Positions 35,390 to 44,016 of a stretch of 64,000 nt of DNA are shown here, in pieces. Location of the stretch: assembly GCF_024518675.1 (NCBI RefSeq), contig NZ_JANIGL010000008.1:79432-143431 (forward strand). Direction: 5' to 3'. Origin of the DNA: Pseudoalteromonas shioyasakiensis (GTDB lineage: Bacteria; Pseudomonadota; Gammaproteobacteria; Enterobacterales; Alteromonadaceae). A program made the translations under genes and the position numbers. Under the pieces are notes generated by a model. That model saw nothing but the letters and a program-made list of their open reading frames with translations. It was not told the origin of the DNA and ran no database searches. Positions within the stretch are counted from its first letter, which is position 1. The number at the start of each line of letters is the position of its first letter.

Positions 35390-35418
35390 CTTGCGAGGCC
35401 GACGGAGTGCCTCGCAAG
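35390..35418 (+). terminator. Hairpin after the PepSY gene
   Basis: Perfect 10-bp arms (cttgcgaggc at 35390-35399, complement at 35409-35418) have a 9-nt loop, starting about 9 bp after the stop. The following bases (ttatta) make only a weak T-tract, so termination is probable but not certain. Confidence 0.5.
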
Positions 35419-35516
35419 TTATTACATGTAATGCAACTTCGCCCATTCAACCGATTTACCGAATAGACTAATCACTCTAAACTAGCGTCTCCTGTAGTTC
35501 ACATAAGTGATTGGAT

Positions 35517-36170
35517 ATGCCGTACTTTATATTCGCGATACTCATCAGCCTTGTCAGTTTTAATCTAAATGCAGAGCAATTCACCCGCTTCTCAACCGCA
35601 AAACGACATTTAATAAAAACACTTCCAGCTGACGCTAAGAGTATTTACTGCGGCTGCGATATTAAACGCCAAGGTAAAAAGCTCATACCTGATGCTTCGT
35701 CTTGTGGTTATAAACCGCGAAATGTTACTACTCGATCGGGCAAGCCAAACTCGCGCGCTGTGCGTATTGAGTGGGAGCACATCGTCCCGGCGTGGGAGTT
35801 TGGTCATCAACTACAGTGCTGGCAAAAGGGTGGCCGTAAAAACTGCGTTAAAACCAGTGAGCAATTTAGAAAAATGGAAGCTGATATTAATAACTTAGCA
35901 CCAGCCATCGGTGAAATAAATGCAGACCGTTCTAATTATCGCTTTGGTATGATTGCAGGTAGCGCAAGTCAATATGGTCAATGCCAAGTAAAAGTTGACT
36001 TTAAACAGCGGGTTGTTGAACCACCCAGTTACTCGCGAAAACGCATTGCTGATGCCTATTTTTATATGCAAAAAACCTACGGCTTAAAAATTTCAGCTAA
36101 ACAGCAAAAGCTATTTAAAGCGTGGCAAAGCCAAGTATTCACAGCACAAAAAACGAGCAGCAACTTCTAA
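35517..36170 (+). CDS. endA: Periplasmic endonuclease I (EndA/Dns type)
   Basis: A signal peptide (MPYFIFAILISLVSFNLNA) leads into a DNase I-like beta-beta-alpha-metal nuclease. The active-site motif EWEHIVPAWEFGHQ, the Cys-rich context YCGCD and the motif INNLAPAIGEINADRSNYRFG match endonuclease I of E. coli and Dns of Vibrio. It degrades extracellular or periplasmic double-stranded DNA. The ATG at 35517 is used; an upstream TTG at 35511 is unlikely. Confidence 0.93.
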   Translation: MPYFIFAILISLVSFNLNAEQFTRFSTAKRHLIKTLPADAKSIYCGCDIKRQGKKLIPDASSCGYKPRNVTTRSGKPNSRAVRIEWEHIVPAWEFGHQLQCWQKGGRKNCVKTSEQFRKMEADINNLAPAIGEINADRSNYRFGMIAGSASQYGQCQVKVDFKQRVVEPPSYSRKRIADAYFYMQKTYGLKISAKQQKLFKAWQSQVFTAQKTSSNF

Positions 36171-36271
36171 GCTATTTACACAGTCATTTACATTTTTCAG
36201 CGAGTTGATTATTGCGAGAGATCAATTTTGCTGATACTTTTTAAACATATATTTACAGGAAAGTAACTAAT

Positions 36272-37882
36272 ATGTTTAAAAGTAATGCACTCTCATTAGC
36301 CGTTTTAGTCGCCCTTAGTGGCCTTAGTTTAGCTGGTTGTGGCGGCGGTAGCTCCACTGAGAACACTTCGCCAACCACATCGCCACCAACAAGCAATGGC
36401 CCAACATGGACAGCGGGGGTTTTTGCGCCATCAAGCGAGTTTTATAATCAATGTGCTGTACCTCGTACAGGCAATGACCCTTTTAACGATAACCAACCTT
36501 ATCCTGATGAGGCGGGTACAGAGTTCACTGAAAAAATGTGGCTACGCTCATGGAGTGATGAAACCTACCTTTGGTATGACGAAATTGAAGATAACAACCC
36601 TGATAATTTTGAGTCGGTGGCAGCCTATTTTGCCCAATTAAAAACTGAACAAACCACTGATTCAGGCGCTAAAAAAGATAATTTTCATTTTAGCGAACCG
36701 ACTGAAGACTTTTATAAAGAGTCGCAATCTGGGGTTGTGTCTGGCTATGGTATTAACTGGTCATTTATCAGTAATACCCCACCGAGAATATTAAGAGTTG
36801 CTTATCTTGAAGATAACTCACCTGCACAAAACGCCGGTTTTCAACGGGGTGATACCGTACTGTCTGTAGATAATGTCAGTATCGATACCAATACCGAGGC
36901 AGGCGTTAACACACTTAACGAAGTGTTGTTTGGGCCCACAGCAGGGAATTCCCATAACTTTAAAATCCGCAGTAACGACGGCACCGAAAAATCGATAAAT
37001 GTAACCGCAGGCAATATCAGCAAAACCCCAGTGCAGAATGTTAATACCTTAACCACCGCAAACGGTACTAAAGTGGGTTACATGCAGTTTAATAGCCACA
37101 TAAGTGTGGCGCAACAAGGGTTAATTGATGCTGTTAATAAATTCAAAGCTGATAATATTGACGATCTCGTCATTGATTTTAGATATAACGGCGGCGGCTT
37201 GCTAGCGATGTCTGCGCAGTTAGCTTATATGGTTGCTGGCGATGCGAACATACAAAATCGTTATTTTTATCAAACAATTCAAAACGACAAGCAACCTGAG
37301 GAAGCCCCTTTCCCGTTTATAGATCAAGAAATTGATTACTCAACATTTCGCACCACTGGTAACTCATTACCGGACTTAAACTTATCTAAAGTCTATGTAC
37401 TTAGTACCTCGGGCACGTGTTCTGCCTCTGAAGCCTTCGTAAATGGCTTAAAAGGGATTGATGCCGAGGTTATTTTAATTGGCGATACAACCTGTGGAAA
37501 ACCGTATGGTTTTACTCCAACCCATAATTGCGCAACCACTTATTACACCATTCAATTTAGCGGCGCGAATTTTAAAGGTTTTGGCGAATACGCTAATGGC
37601 TTTATGCCCACCCCTAGCCCACAATTTGATGCCGATGTAAAAGGGTGTATTGTCGCAGATGACTTTGACCACCAACTAGGAGATAGCAATGAAGCCTTGT
37701 TATCCAATGCACTTTATCATGTTGATAACAATAGTTGTTTGAACGTTTCTAGCAATGCCAAAGTACAGCCTCAGCTATTTAGTCAAACAAGCAATAAAGG
37801 GATTGCTTTAACGCCACCTAAGTCACTTTACAACACCAATATGGACTTAACACGACCTACAAAAGGAAACGCCAATGAATAA
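36272..37882 (+). CDS. S41-family peptidase lipoprotein with PDZ domain
   Basis: A lipobox LAGC near residue 23 is followed by a Gly/Ser and Thr/Pro-rich linker. A tail-specific protease module comes next: an N-terminal helical part, a PDZ domain (about 180-260; DNSPAQNAGFQRGDTVLSV) and the S41 catalytic core with Ser in GTCSASEAF and Lys in GKPYGF. It is expected to be an outer-membrane-anchored or periplasmic protease. It overlaps the next gene by 8 bp, so both are likely co-translated. Confidence 0.88.
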   Translation: MFKSNALSLAVLVALSGLSLAGCGGGSSTENTSPTTSPPTSNGPTWTAGVFAPSSEFYNQCAVPRTGNDPFNDNQPYPDEAGTEFTEKMWLRSWSDETYLWYDEIEDNNPDNFESVAAYFAQLKTEQTTDSGAKKDNFHFSEPTEDFYKESQSGVVSGYGINWSFISNTPPRILRVAYLEDNSPAQNAGFQRGDTVLSVDNVSIDTNTEAGVNTLNEVLFGPTAGNSHNFKIRSNDGTEKSINVTAGNISKTPVQNVNTLTTANGTKVGYMQFNSHISVAQQGLIDAVNKFKADNIDDLVIDFRYNGGGLLAMSAQLAYMVAGDANIQNRYFYQTIQNDKQPEEAPFPFIDQEIDYSTFRTTGNSLPDLNLSKVYVLSTSGTCSASEAFVNGLKGIDAEVILIGDTTCGKPYGFTPTHNCATTYYTIQFSGANFKGFGEYANGFMPTPSPQFDADVKGCIVADDFDHQLGDSNEALLSNALYHVDNNSCLNVSSNAKVQPQLFSQTSNKGIALTPPKSLYNTNMDLTRPTKGNANE

Positions 37883-38249
37883 GCTTTTATTATCAGGAAG
37901 CTTTTTGGCCATGCTACTGAGCGGTTGCAACAGCACTCAAGCTGAAGCACCGCAAGATGCGAAATTAACTCGAGTTAATCCTGGGGTGATCACCCAATTG
38001 CAACAAGCTATTCAAACAGCTAAAGGTGGAGCGCTGGTCACACTTGCCGATGATGTATTTACTAAAAGTGCAGAGTTATTAATCGATCACGCAACCAGTA
38101 AAGGACCTGACGGGATACCGATTATGAGCGCTCATAGTATTCCTTCAGAAAAATTTGTATTACAAAAATCGGCTGATAAGTGTATGCTTTTTTATCCTAA
38201 AAAAGAGTTACTCGTACCACTGCCCAACGTTGAATGCGAAGTACTTTAA
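37875..38249 (+). CDS. Small lipoprotein of unknown function, coupled to the S41 peptidase
   Basis: The 124-aa protein has a lipobox LLSGC at residue 18 and then a hydrophilic region with no recognised domain. It contains two Cys in its C-terminal half (DKCMLFYP and VECEVL). Its start lies 8 bp inside the end of the protease gene, so it is probably an accessory partner or inhibitor of that protease. The function is inferred from position only. Confidence 0.7.
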   Translation: MNKLLLSGSFLAMLLSGCNSTQAEAPQDAKLTRVNPGVITQLQQAIQTAKGGALVTLADDVFTKSAELLIDHATSKGPDGIPIMSAHSIPSEKFVLQKSADKCMLFYPKKELLVPLPNVECEVL

Positions 38250-38257
38250 AAACCCAT

Positions 38258-38283
38258 AAAGCGGGTGATGTACACCTGCTTTT
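38258..38283 (+). terminator. Terminator after the S41/lipoprotein operon
   Basis: The stem aaagcgggtg / cacctgcttt includes one G-U pair and has a 5-nt loop, followed by TTTGTTTA. It lies 9 bp after the lipoprotein stop. Confidence 0.65.
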
Positions 38284-38312
38284 GTTTACTTAACACGACA
38301 AGTATCAAGCAT

Positions 38313-38932
38313 TCACCCACGGCGACCATCAACACGACGGCAAACCAAGATAGGTAAACAATGAATTAAGAATATTAAAAATGCCATAATCCACAGCCCT
38401 GCACCTAGCTGCCACACTATGTGTGGCCCAATAACAACTGGCAATAATGAACGCACAATGGCAGCCACCAAAAGCCAGCACCATATAATGAGGAGTTGTT
38501 AAAGTCCGCCCCGTGTTACCAAGAGCAACCCTAGTCATCATCGCTAAAGCAATTGTACCTATGGTGAGCATATGCAGTGCATCTTTAAACAAAACAATTG
38601 TAAAGATAACACCGCATATATATTAAAGTTTTCAATGCCTGTGGTAGTTATAAAAAACGCACCACGGGCTGCGAGCCAAAACAATGTAAGTAATATCAAC
38701 TTGCTACCGCTAATACTCGCCACCCCGCCCAAGTTTGAGCAGCGGTTAATAAGAACCCCACAGCACCGGCAAAACCAAATATCATTTCATGAGCATGCCA
38801 AAGTGTTGCTGGCATACTTAGGCTCCAATTTGCATGACCCGTTAAAATTAGCAACCAATAACCAATAGAAAACAGCTCTGAACCTAAAAAATAGGATCGA
38901 AATTCTAACATCCATATGAGCCAGTGACTCAC
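38313..38932 (-). pseudogene. nnrS: Decayed nnrS (NnrS family heme-copper membrane protein)
   Basis: Starting from a GTG at 38930-38932, an N-terminal part reads FRSYFLGSELFS and LWHAHEMIFGFAGAVGFLLT, matching NnrS. The frame then breaks near 38699. A C-terminal part reappears (DALHMLTIGTIALAMMTRVAL and GNTGR), shifts frame again near GGTGGCTGCC, and continues as VRSLLPVVIGPHIVWQLGAG to a stop at 38313. Intact NnrS has about 400 residues; the middle is missing here. So the gene carries a large internal deletion plus frameshifts and cannot be functional. Confidence 0.8.
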
Positions 38933-39130
38933 TTAATAAAACCGCACCTTCTCAGGCATTGTTTCAGTTAAGTTTATAGGCCGCATTGACGCCTTCTTTA
39001 CCCAAGCCATTGAGTGAAACACAGCGTAAACACTGCTAATTTTTAGCACGGTAGCAGCAATAATAGTTGAAATATGCACCACTATTACATCAGCAAACAT
39101 TGCATCCCCCAAATTCTTGCAATACCACAT
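38933..39130 (-). CDS. Short membrane-like ORF between lysR and the nnrS remnant
   Basis: The frame is 65 aa, or 55 aa from an internal ATG at 39100. It has one hydrophobic segment (about residues 12-30) and ends next to the nnrS pseudogene start. Its ATG overlaps the LysR stop (TGATG), which would allow coupled translation. I do not recognise a family, and it may be a fragment of another decayed gene. Confidence 0.35.
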   Translation of the reverse strand: MWYCKNLGDAMFADVIVVHISTIIAATVLKISSVYAVFHSMAWVKKASMRPINLTETMPEKVRFY

Positions 39131-40026
39131 CAGCCTAATTTATGCTCTTTGAAATAGGCTTTGAGCAACTGACTAAATGCTTGAACTTTTGCGGTACGGT
39201 GCACTAAGTGATGGGTAACCAACCATAAATCGGTGGGCCAACTTAGTTCACTGGCTAATACCGGCACAAGATCATCATATTGTGCAGCCACATCATGTTG
39301 TAAACCACCAATGCCTAAACCTTTAACGATCGCTCGTGTTGCTTCTGAGGTTTCAGATACTCGCAACTTGACCTGTGAAGCAGGAATGTTTTCATCAACC
39401 CAGACAAAGTAAGGCACTTTGCCATTGTAACCTGCAACCCCCGAGACAAAGTTATGTAATTCAAGCTGCTTTAATGATTTCGGCAGTCCGTACTTAGCAA
39501 TATAACGTTTAGAAGCATAAAACCCCGATGACAAATGCGCTAAGTGCTGAGCAATATAATCACCTTCATCTGGACGCGGGCCAGCACGTACTGCAATATG
39601 CGCTTGTCCATGGTCCAGCCGCAAACGTTTTTGGTCAAGTATCACTTCTAATTGCACTTGCGGATGCAAGCTTTGAAACTGCTCACATACATCACTTAAT
39701 ACATCAATAAAGCCGCTAACGGTCGTGAGCAATAAACTCCCCCTCAATGTGCTATCGGCAGCAATGATGTCATTATGTAATCGCTCAAGTTCGCTATTAA
39801 TCGCTTGTGCAGTACTGAATAATTTAGCGCCAATTTCTGTCACTTTGTAGCCACGAGCATGACGATGAAATAAACGTGCATTTAAGCTTTGTTCTAAATT
39901 ATTAATCCGCCTAAGCACGGTACTGTGATGTACGTTAAGCTTTTGTGCTGCGGCAGTTAACGTACCTAACCGCGCAACTTCATAAGCAACTTTTACGTCT
40001 TGCCAGTCATCAAATTGAATCGCCAT
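39130..40026 (-). CDS. LysR-family transcriptional regulator
   Basis: The 298-aa protein has an N-terminal winged helix-turn-helix (about residues 10-65; LGTLTAAAQKLNVHHSTVLRRI) and a periplasmic-binding-like effector domain. The ATG at 40026 is preferred; it has GTGAGG upstream and gives the usual length, whereas an earlier ATG at 40092 adds residues overlapping the palindrome in the promoter region. It is divergent from the flavin reductase gene, a typical LysR target layout. The palindrome at 40044-40063 is a likely binding site. Confidence 0.9.
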   Translation of the reverse strand: MAIQFDDWQDVKVAYEVARLGTLTAAAQKLNVHHSTVLRRINNLEQSLNARLFHRHARGYKVTEIGAKLFSTAQAINSELERLHNDIIAADSTLRGSLLLTTVSGFIDVLSDVCEQFQSLHPQVQLEVILDQKRLRLDHGQAHIAVRAGPRPDEGDYIAQHLAHLSSGFYASKRYIAKYGLPKSLKQLELHNFVSGVAGYNGKVPYFVWVDENIPASQVKLRVSETSEATRAIVKGLGIGGLQHDVAAQYDDLVPVLASELSWPTDLWLVTHHLVHRTAKVQAFSQLLKAYFKEHKLG

Positions 40027-40043
40027 ATTTGCCTCACCAACAA

Positions 40044-40063
40044 TATGTGCATTTATGCACATA
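40044..40063. promoter_or_regulatory. Palindrome in lysR / flavin reductase intergenic region
   Basis: TATGTGCATTTATGCACATA is a 20-bp near-perfect palindrome (9-bp arms around a 2-bp centre), 17 bp upstream of lysR and about 86 bp from the divergent gene. It contains a T-N11-A LysR-box spacing and may be the autoregulatory operator. Confidence 0.55.
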
Positions 40064-40148
40064 AGTTTTGCGTTTATTTGGCTTTTCTGCAAGCGAATTT
40101 TTGCTAAAGTGATAACAACGCAACGACAAATGCATACAAGGAATACTC

Positions 40149-40718
40149 ATGACCGCACCAAAAATCATTGCCCTCGCTGGCAGCTTACGCAAAGATAGCT
40201 TTAACCAAAAATTGATCAATGAAGCCGCACGTTTTGCATTAGAAAGCGGCGCAGAAGTAGAGGTAATCAAACTTGCTGATTTAGATTTACCATTGTTCGA
40301 TGAAGATATTGAAGCGCAAGGTACACCACAAGGCGCCCAGCTTTTAAAAGACAAACTTCGCGCTGCTGATGGTATTTTATTAGCCAGCCCAGAATACAAT
40401 GGCTCAATCACTGCGGTACTTAAAAATGCCATAGACTGGGCTTCACGCACCGAGCAAGGCGCGGTTCCTGCATTTCGTAATAAGGTAACCGCATTATACG
40501 CCTCATCACCAGGTGGATTAGGCGGCCTACGTGGCTTAAACCATGTACGTGATATTTTATCGGGTATCGGTAGTTTAGTACTGGCTGATCAACTTGCAGT
40601 ACCCGCTATTCATACGTTACTCGATGACTCTGGCCGCATTAGCGACCCTGTTACCGCTGACAAAGTAGCAGGCTTGGCGCAACAACTTGTAAGCGTTGCC
40701 AGTAAACTAAATAAGTGA
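40149..40718 (+). CDS. NADPH-dependent FMN reductase family protein
   Basis: The 189-aa flavodoxin-like protein has the family motifs GSLRKDSFNQKL near the start and SPEYNGSITAVLKNAIDW (about residues 78-96). Members reduce FMN, quinones or azo/nitro compounds using NAD(P)H. The actual substrate is not visible in the sequence. It is transcribed divergently from the LysR gene, likely under its control. Confidence 0.9.
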   Translation: MTAPKIIALAGSLRKDSFNQKLINEAARFALESGAEVEVIKLADLDLPLFDEDIEAQGTPQGAQLLKDKLRAADGILLASPEYNGSITAVLKNAIDWASRTEQGAVPAFRNKVTALYASSPGGLGGLRGLNHVRDILSGIGSLVLADQLAVPAIHTLLDDSGRISDPVTADKVAGLAQQLVSVASKLNK

Positions 40719-40723
40719 ACCCT

Positions 40724-41170
40724 TTAAGAAAGCTTTGTCGCGGCTAGTTTAGCGGCGATAAAGTCTTCATGGGTGACATACAACAAATTAGCCACACGGC
40801 GAATGACGTACTCTTCTTGCGGGTCAAGCTCACCATCGGCATAAGCCAAGCGCCAAAGTAGTTCAATTATGTCAATACGTTGCTCTGCGCTACACTGATT
40901 GTTTATTTGTTTAGAAAATTGAAAGTAATCAATCGCATCATCTAAGCTTTTGCCCGCACTTTGCATCAGTTCGTCAACTTCTTCGTCCGTTAACTGAAAA
41001 TATTTTTTAAGTGTGAAGGTTAACGTTTTAAATTCATCATCTTGCTGCTCAGTATCAGCACGCATTACCTCAATCAATAATGCTGCGACCGCCGTTTTCA
41101 GATCATGCTCTTGCATCTGATTTGGCTGCTCATTAAAAGTCGAAAATAGCTGTTTTATTTGTTTGAACAT
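40724..41170 (-). CDS. TerB family protein
   Basis: The 148-aa helical protein has TerB/DjlA-N-like motifs: DLKTAVAALLIEVMRAD near the start, a repeated acidic D-E-E cluster, and IIELLWRLAYADGELDPQEE. TerB-domain proteins bind metal and are linked to stress responses, but the specific role here is unknown. The start used is the ATG at 41170; a GTG one codon earlier also exists. It is convergent with the FMN reductase gene. Confidence 0.82.
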   Translation of the reverse strand: MFKQIKQLFSTFNEQPNQMQEHDLKTAVAALLIEVMRADTEQQDDEFKTLTFTLKKYFQLTDEEVDELMQSAGKSLDDAIDYFQFSKQINNQCSAEQRIDIIELLWRLAYADGELDPQEEYVIRRVANLLYVTHEDFIAAKLAATKLS

Positions 41171-41265
41171 CACATTTTCCCTTTTTGGGTGTTAGACTTA
41201 TGTAATAACTGAGGCACCACTGTAGTGAAATCAATGGTGCAATACAATAATGGAGTGCAAGGTTT

Positions 41266-41637
41266 ATGACAGGAAAAATAGCGCGTCGCTTGAAAACAAG
41301 CAGCATTTTAACGTTATTTGCAAGCTGCACTATCGCGCAAGCAGCACAAAGCGAAACCGAAAAACTCTACGATTTTGACGAAAAAGTGCACTATTATCAA
41401 ACTCAAATAGACGATAATAATTACCACCTTGAGATTCAATCTGACGATTACAAACACTTTAAAAATCAAAGTGTGTTTTTACTGCGCCACGCACAACGTT
41501 TATGTAGAGGGAAAGACTTTATGTTAAAAGTAACTGATGGCGTACAGGAATATGACCGCTTCCCGACCAAACCTCGTAAATATCAGCCACCTTTAACGGT
41601 ATTATTACAATGCGAGACTGTACCTGCAAAAAACTAA
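41266..41637 (+). CDS. Small secreted protein of unknown function
   Basis: The 123-aa product has an N-terminal positively charged stretch and hydrophobic segment ending AQA|AQSETEK, a probable signal peptide. The mature part contains two Cys (RLCRGKD and LLQCETV) that could form a disulfide. No domain is recognised. Confidence 0.6.
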   Translation: MTGKIARRLKTSSILTLFASCTIAQAAQSETEKLYDFDEKVHYYQTQIDDNNYHLEIQSDDYKHFKNQSVFLLRHAQRLCRGKDFMLKVTDGVQEYDRFPTKPRKYQPPLTVLLQCETVPAKN

Positions 41638-41650
41638 GCGTGGTCTTTCT

Positions 41651-42244
41651 TTAATCTTTGTAACCCCAAGGCGCAGCAGGTGGTGTAATTGGTTTTGTTA
41701 AATCAAAGTCGACACGGAACTCGCGGCCTTGGCGAATTAAACGATAAGTAAACTTTTCAGGGTAAATATACATTTGCCATGTATTACCAATAGATTGTGG
41801 AATACCTTGGTTAACAAACAATTCTTTTGAGTATTGATCAGCAGGAAAAGACTGGACGCTCTCAAAACCTGCATCAACCGTATGTCCACCATACATAGTA
41901 GATACATCATCAGTGCCGTCTTTATGGCGATGATCGTGCTTTAAGCTCAAGCCACTGCCTGTTTTTGTAATGATCCACGTACGTGACGCATCTTCGCCAA
42001 CATGAAAGGGAACCTGTAGCTCACGCTCGTTACAGCGGCGAACATGCATAACTAATTTTTTACCCGCAAACGAGCTCGGTCCTGCAGCATTATCAACTGT
42101 TACTGTGCCTTCATACGCTTTACCGCAGTGAGCAGCAATATTGTCAAAAAAACCATCATGGCTTGGAATAGACACCAAAGGTGCTGGGCGTGCAAATGCA
42201 GCAGTGGATGCCAATAATAAAGTCGCAGCAGTTAATAATTTCAT
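41651..42244 (-). CDS. Secreted conserved protein of unknown function
   Basis: The 197-aa protein has a signal peptide (MKLLTAATLLLASTAAFA) and a mature domain with paired Cys (AAHCGKAYEGTV and RRCNERE) plus a His-rich stretch LKHDHRHKDG. It looks like a single-domain periplasmic protein conserved among marine Gammaproteobacteria, but I cannot give a function. It converges on the small secreted gene at 41266. Confidence 0.65.
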   Translation of the reverse strand: MKLLTAATLLLASTAAFARPAPLVSIPSHDGFFDNIAAHCGKAYEGTVTVDNAAGPSSFAGKKLVMHVRRCNERELQVPFHVGEDASRTWIITKTGSGLSLKHDHRHKDGTDDVSTMYGGHTVDAGFESVQSFPADQYSKELFVNQGIPQSIGNTWQMYIYPEKFTYRLIRQGREFRVDFDLTKPITPPAAPWGYKD

Positions 42245-42330
42245 AGCATGTTCCTAAAAATATAAAGACCTAGCTTAGCGTGATTGGACATACAAAGAAA
42301 ATATTCTCGTTAAGTGGACATCGCTAAACT

Positions 42331-43296
42331 TTATAGGGCCTTCTCAGCTCTTTTTTTAAGTAATGTGAGCAAAGAGTAATGAAAGTCCTGAAAAATCACT
42401 TCCCCCCAAAACCGCGAATAAATGCCAAAGTTTGTATTGTCTTGAACAGTGGTTTTTAAGGTTAAGCGTGTGTGACCATCAGACGTGAGTGCTAGGTAGT
42501 AGCCACCATAAAGAGGAGAAAAATACTCACCACCTAGCTTTACATGTTTATCAAGCGCCTTGTCGGGGATTAAATCAGGGTCGATATCAAACTGATAAAG
42601 CATATGCTGATTAGGCTGCCAATCTGTAATCACTTCTTTAAATACAACCCCTTTTTGCCATTTGCTCGTCCTTATAGCGCCGACCCCATTTGCATCCATG
42701 TCCGCTTGCAAGGGTCGGGGAATACCAATGAACTGAGAAAATGACAGTGGAAACTCCCCTTCTTCTATGTAACTTACATCAGCCAATTGGCGCCAAACAA
42801 CCTCAATCGGGGCGTGTATTACTATATCGTTTTTCACTTCATAGGTTTGCGAAAGCGCTAAAAAATTAACTTCAAGCGGCGATAATACCAAGGGTAAAAA
42901 GGCTACAGACATTAATACTTTTTTATCTTTTTGTACCCACGTACGGTGGACAAAACCAGCTAACATCCCGCCAATACTTGCAAACAGCATAAAAACGGGC
43001 AATGCCATAGCCACACAAATACTACCTTCGAGCAACGTCGCTACACTCACCAGTAAAAACACAAAAATAGGCTGCCAAGCCTTAACAGCCATTTGTTTGT
43101 AAGACATTGATTGGTTGGCTTTGCACTCATAAAAAATACGAATATAACCAATGGCCACAGGAACTAAAAACATAAAAGAAATAGTAACAAGGCTACTAAA
43201 GTTCATCGTATTACCAAACTCTATGAATACCCGCATTGCAATGCCATAAAGTGCACCTAAGATAATACCTATGTTTTTTGGGGAAAGGGTTTGCAT
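42331..43296 (-). CDS. Membrane protein with SRPBCC-like C-terminal domain
   Basis: The N-terminal half (residues 1-160) has about five membrane helices. The C-terminal half (about 170-320), beginning VKNDIVIHAPIEVVWRQLAD, has the strand pattern of an SRPBCC/START-like ligand-binding domain. A TTG at 43309-43311 would add five residues, but the ATG at 43296 is preferred. No enzymatic function is apparent. It lies downstream of leuD on the same strand but is separated by a strong terminator. Confidence 0.65.
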   Translation of the reverse strand: MQTLSPKNIGIILGALYGIAMRVFIEFGNTMNFSSLVTISFMFLVPVAIGYIRIFYECKANQSMSYKQMAVKAWQPIFVFLLVSVATLLEGSICVAMALPVFMLFASIGGMLAGFVHRTWVQKDKKVLMSVAFLPLVLSPLEVNFLALSQTYEVKNDIVIHAPIEVVWRQLADVSYIEEGEFPLSFSQFIGIPRPLQADMDANGVGAIRTSKWQKGVVFKEVITDWQPNQHMLYQFDIDPDLIPDKALDKHVKLGGEYFSPLYGGYYLALTSDGHTRLTLKTTVQDNTNFGIYSRFWGEVIFQDFHYSLLTLLKKRAEKAL

Positions 43297-43365
43297 AAAT
43301 GTTTCTTTCAATTTTTATTAATGGCGAGCATGCCTCGAAGTTAGCAACTATTTTTACCCGCAGCA

Positions 43366-43392
43366 ATAAAAAACGCGGCCAAGGCCGCGTTT
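43366..43392 (-). terminator. Terminator of the leu operon
   Basis: The stem AAACGCGGCC/GGCCGCGTTT (43371-43380 with 43383-43392) has a 2-nt loop and, on the minus strand, a T-run. It lies about 25 bp beyond the leuD stop and ends the leuABCD transcript. Confidence 0.85.
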
Positions 43393-43416
43393 CATTGTTT
43401 AATAACTTTTAAATCA

Positions 43417-44016
43417 CTACTGCCATGGACGCTCAGCGTTAAGCTTTGCTTCAAACGCATCAATTTGTGGATTCAGAGTCTCGGTTACACCGATAAAATC
43501 TAAGCCACTTAATAAACGCTCTTTTACGTCTTTGCGAATATCAAAGCTAATTGGCGCAAACTTGTTACTGGTAAGCACCTGATTTTCAAGGTCGATGTCG
43601 ATATGAATATCGTCGTGCTGTTCACTCAGTACAAACAAATCTTCCAATGTTTGTGCAGGTAATGCAATCGCTAGCATTTGGTTATTACCGCAGTTATTAA
43701 AGAAAATATCAGCAAAGCTTTCTGCCAAAATCACTTCAAAACCGTATTGTTTAAGTGCCCACGGTGCGTGCTCACGTGATGAGCCACAGCCAAAATTATC
43801 ACGGGTTAATAATATTTGCGCGCCTTGGTAACAAGGGCGGTTTAAAATAAACTCCGGGTTTGGCTCGCCGTTATCTAAATAACGCCAATCGTAAAACAAT
43901 GCTGCATCAAAGCCGTCACGGCTGGTTGAAGTTAAAAACTGCTTAGGAATAATTTGGTCTGTATCAACGTTGTTTTTATCAAGTGGGGCTATTAAGCCGC
44001 TAAAATAAGTGCTCAT
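43417..44016 (-). CDS. leuD: 3-isopropylmalate dehydratase small subunit
   Basis: LeuD pairs with LeuC to isomerise 2-isopropylmalate to 3-isopropylmalate in leucine synthesis. The motif DNFGCGSSREHAPWAL (about residues 73-88) is the swivelling-domain signature of the small subunit. At 199 aa it is full length. Its start codon overlaps the leuC stop (TAATG). Confidence 0.97.
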   Translation of the reverse strand: MSTYFSGLIAPLDKNNVDTDQIIPKQFLTSTSRDGFDAALFYDWRYLDNGEPNPEFILNRPCYQGAQILLTRDNFGCGSSREHAPWALKQYGFEVILAESFADIFFNNCGNNQMLAIALPAQTLEDLFVLSEQHDDIHIDIDLENQVLTSNKFAPISFDIRKDVKERLLSGLDFIGVTETLNPQIDAFEAKLNAERPWQ

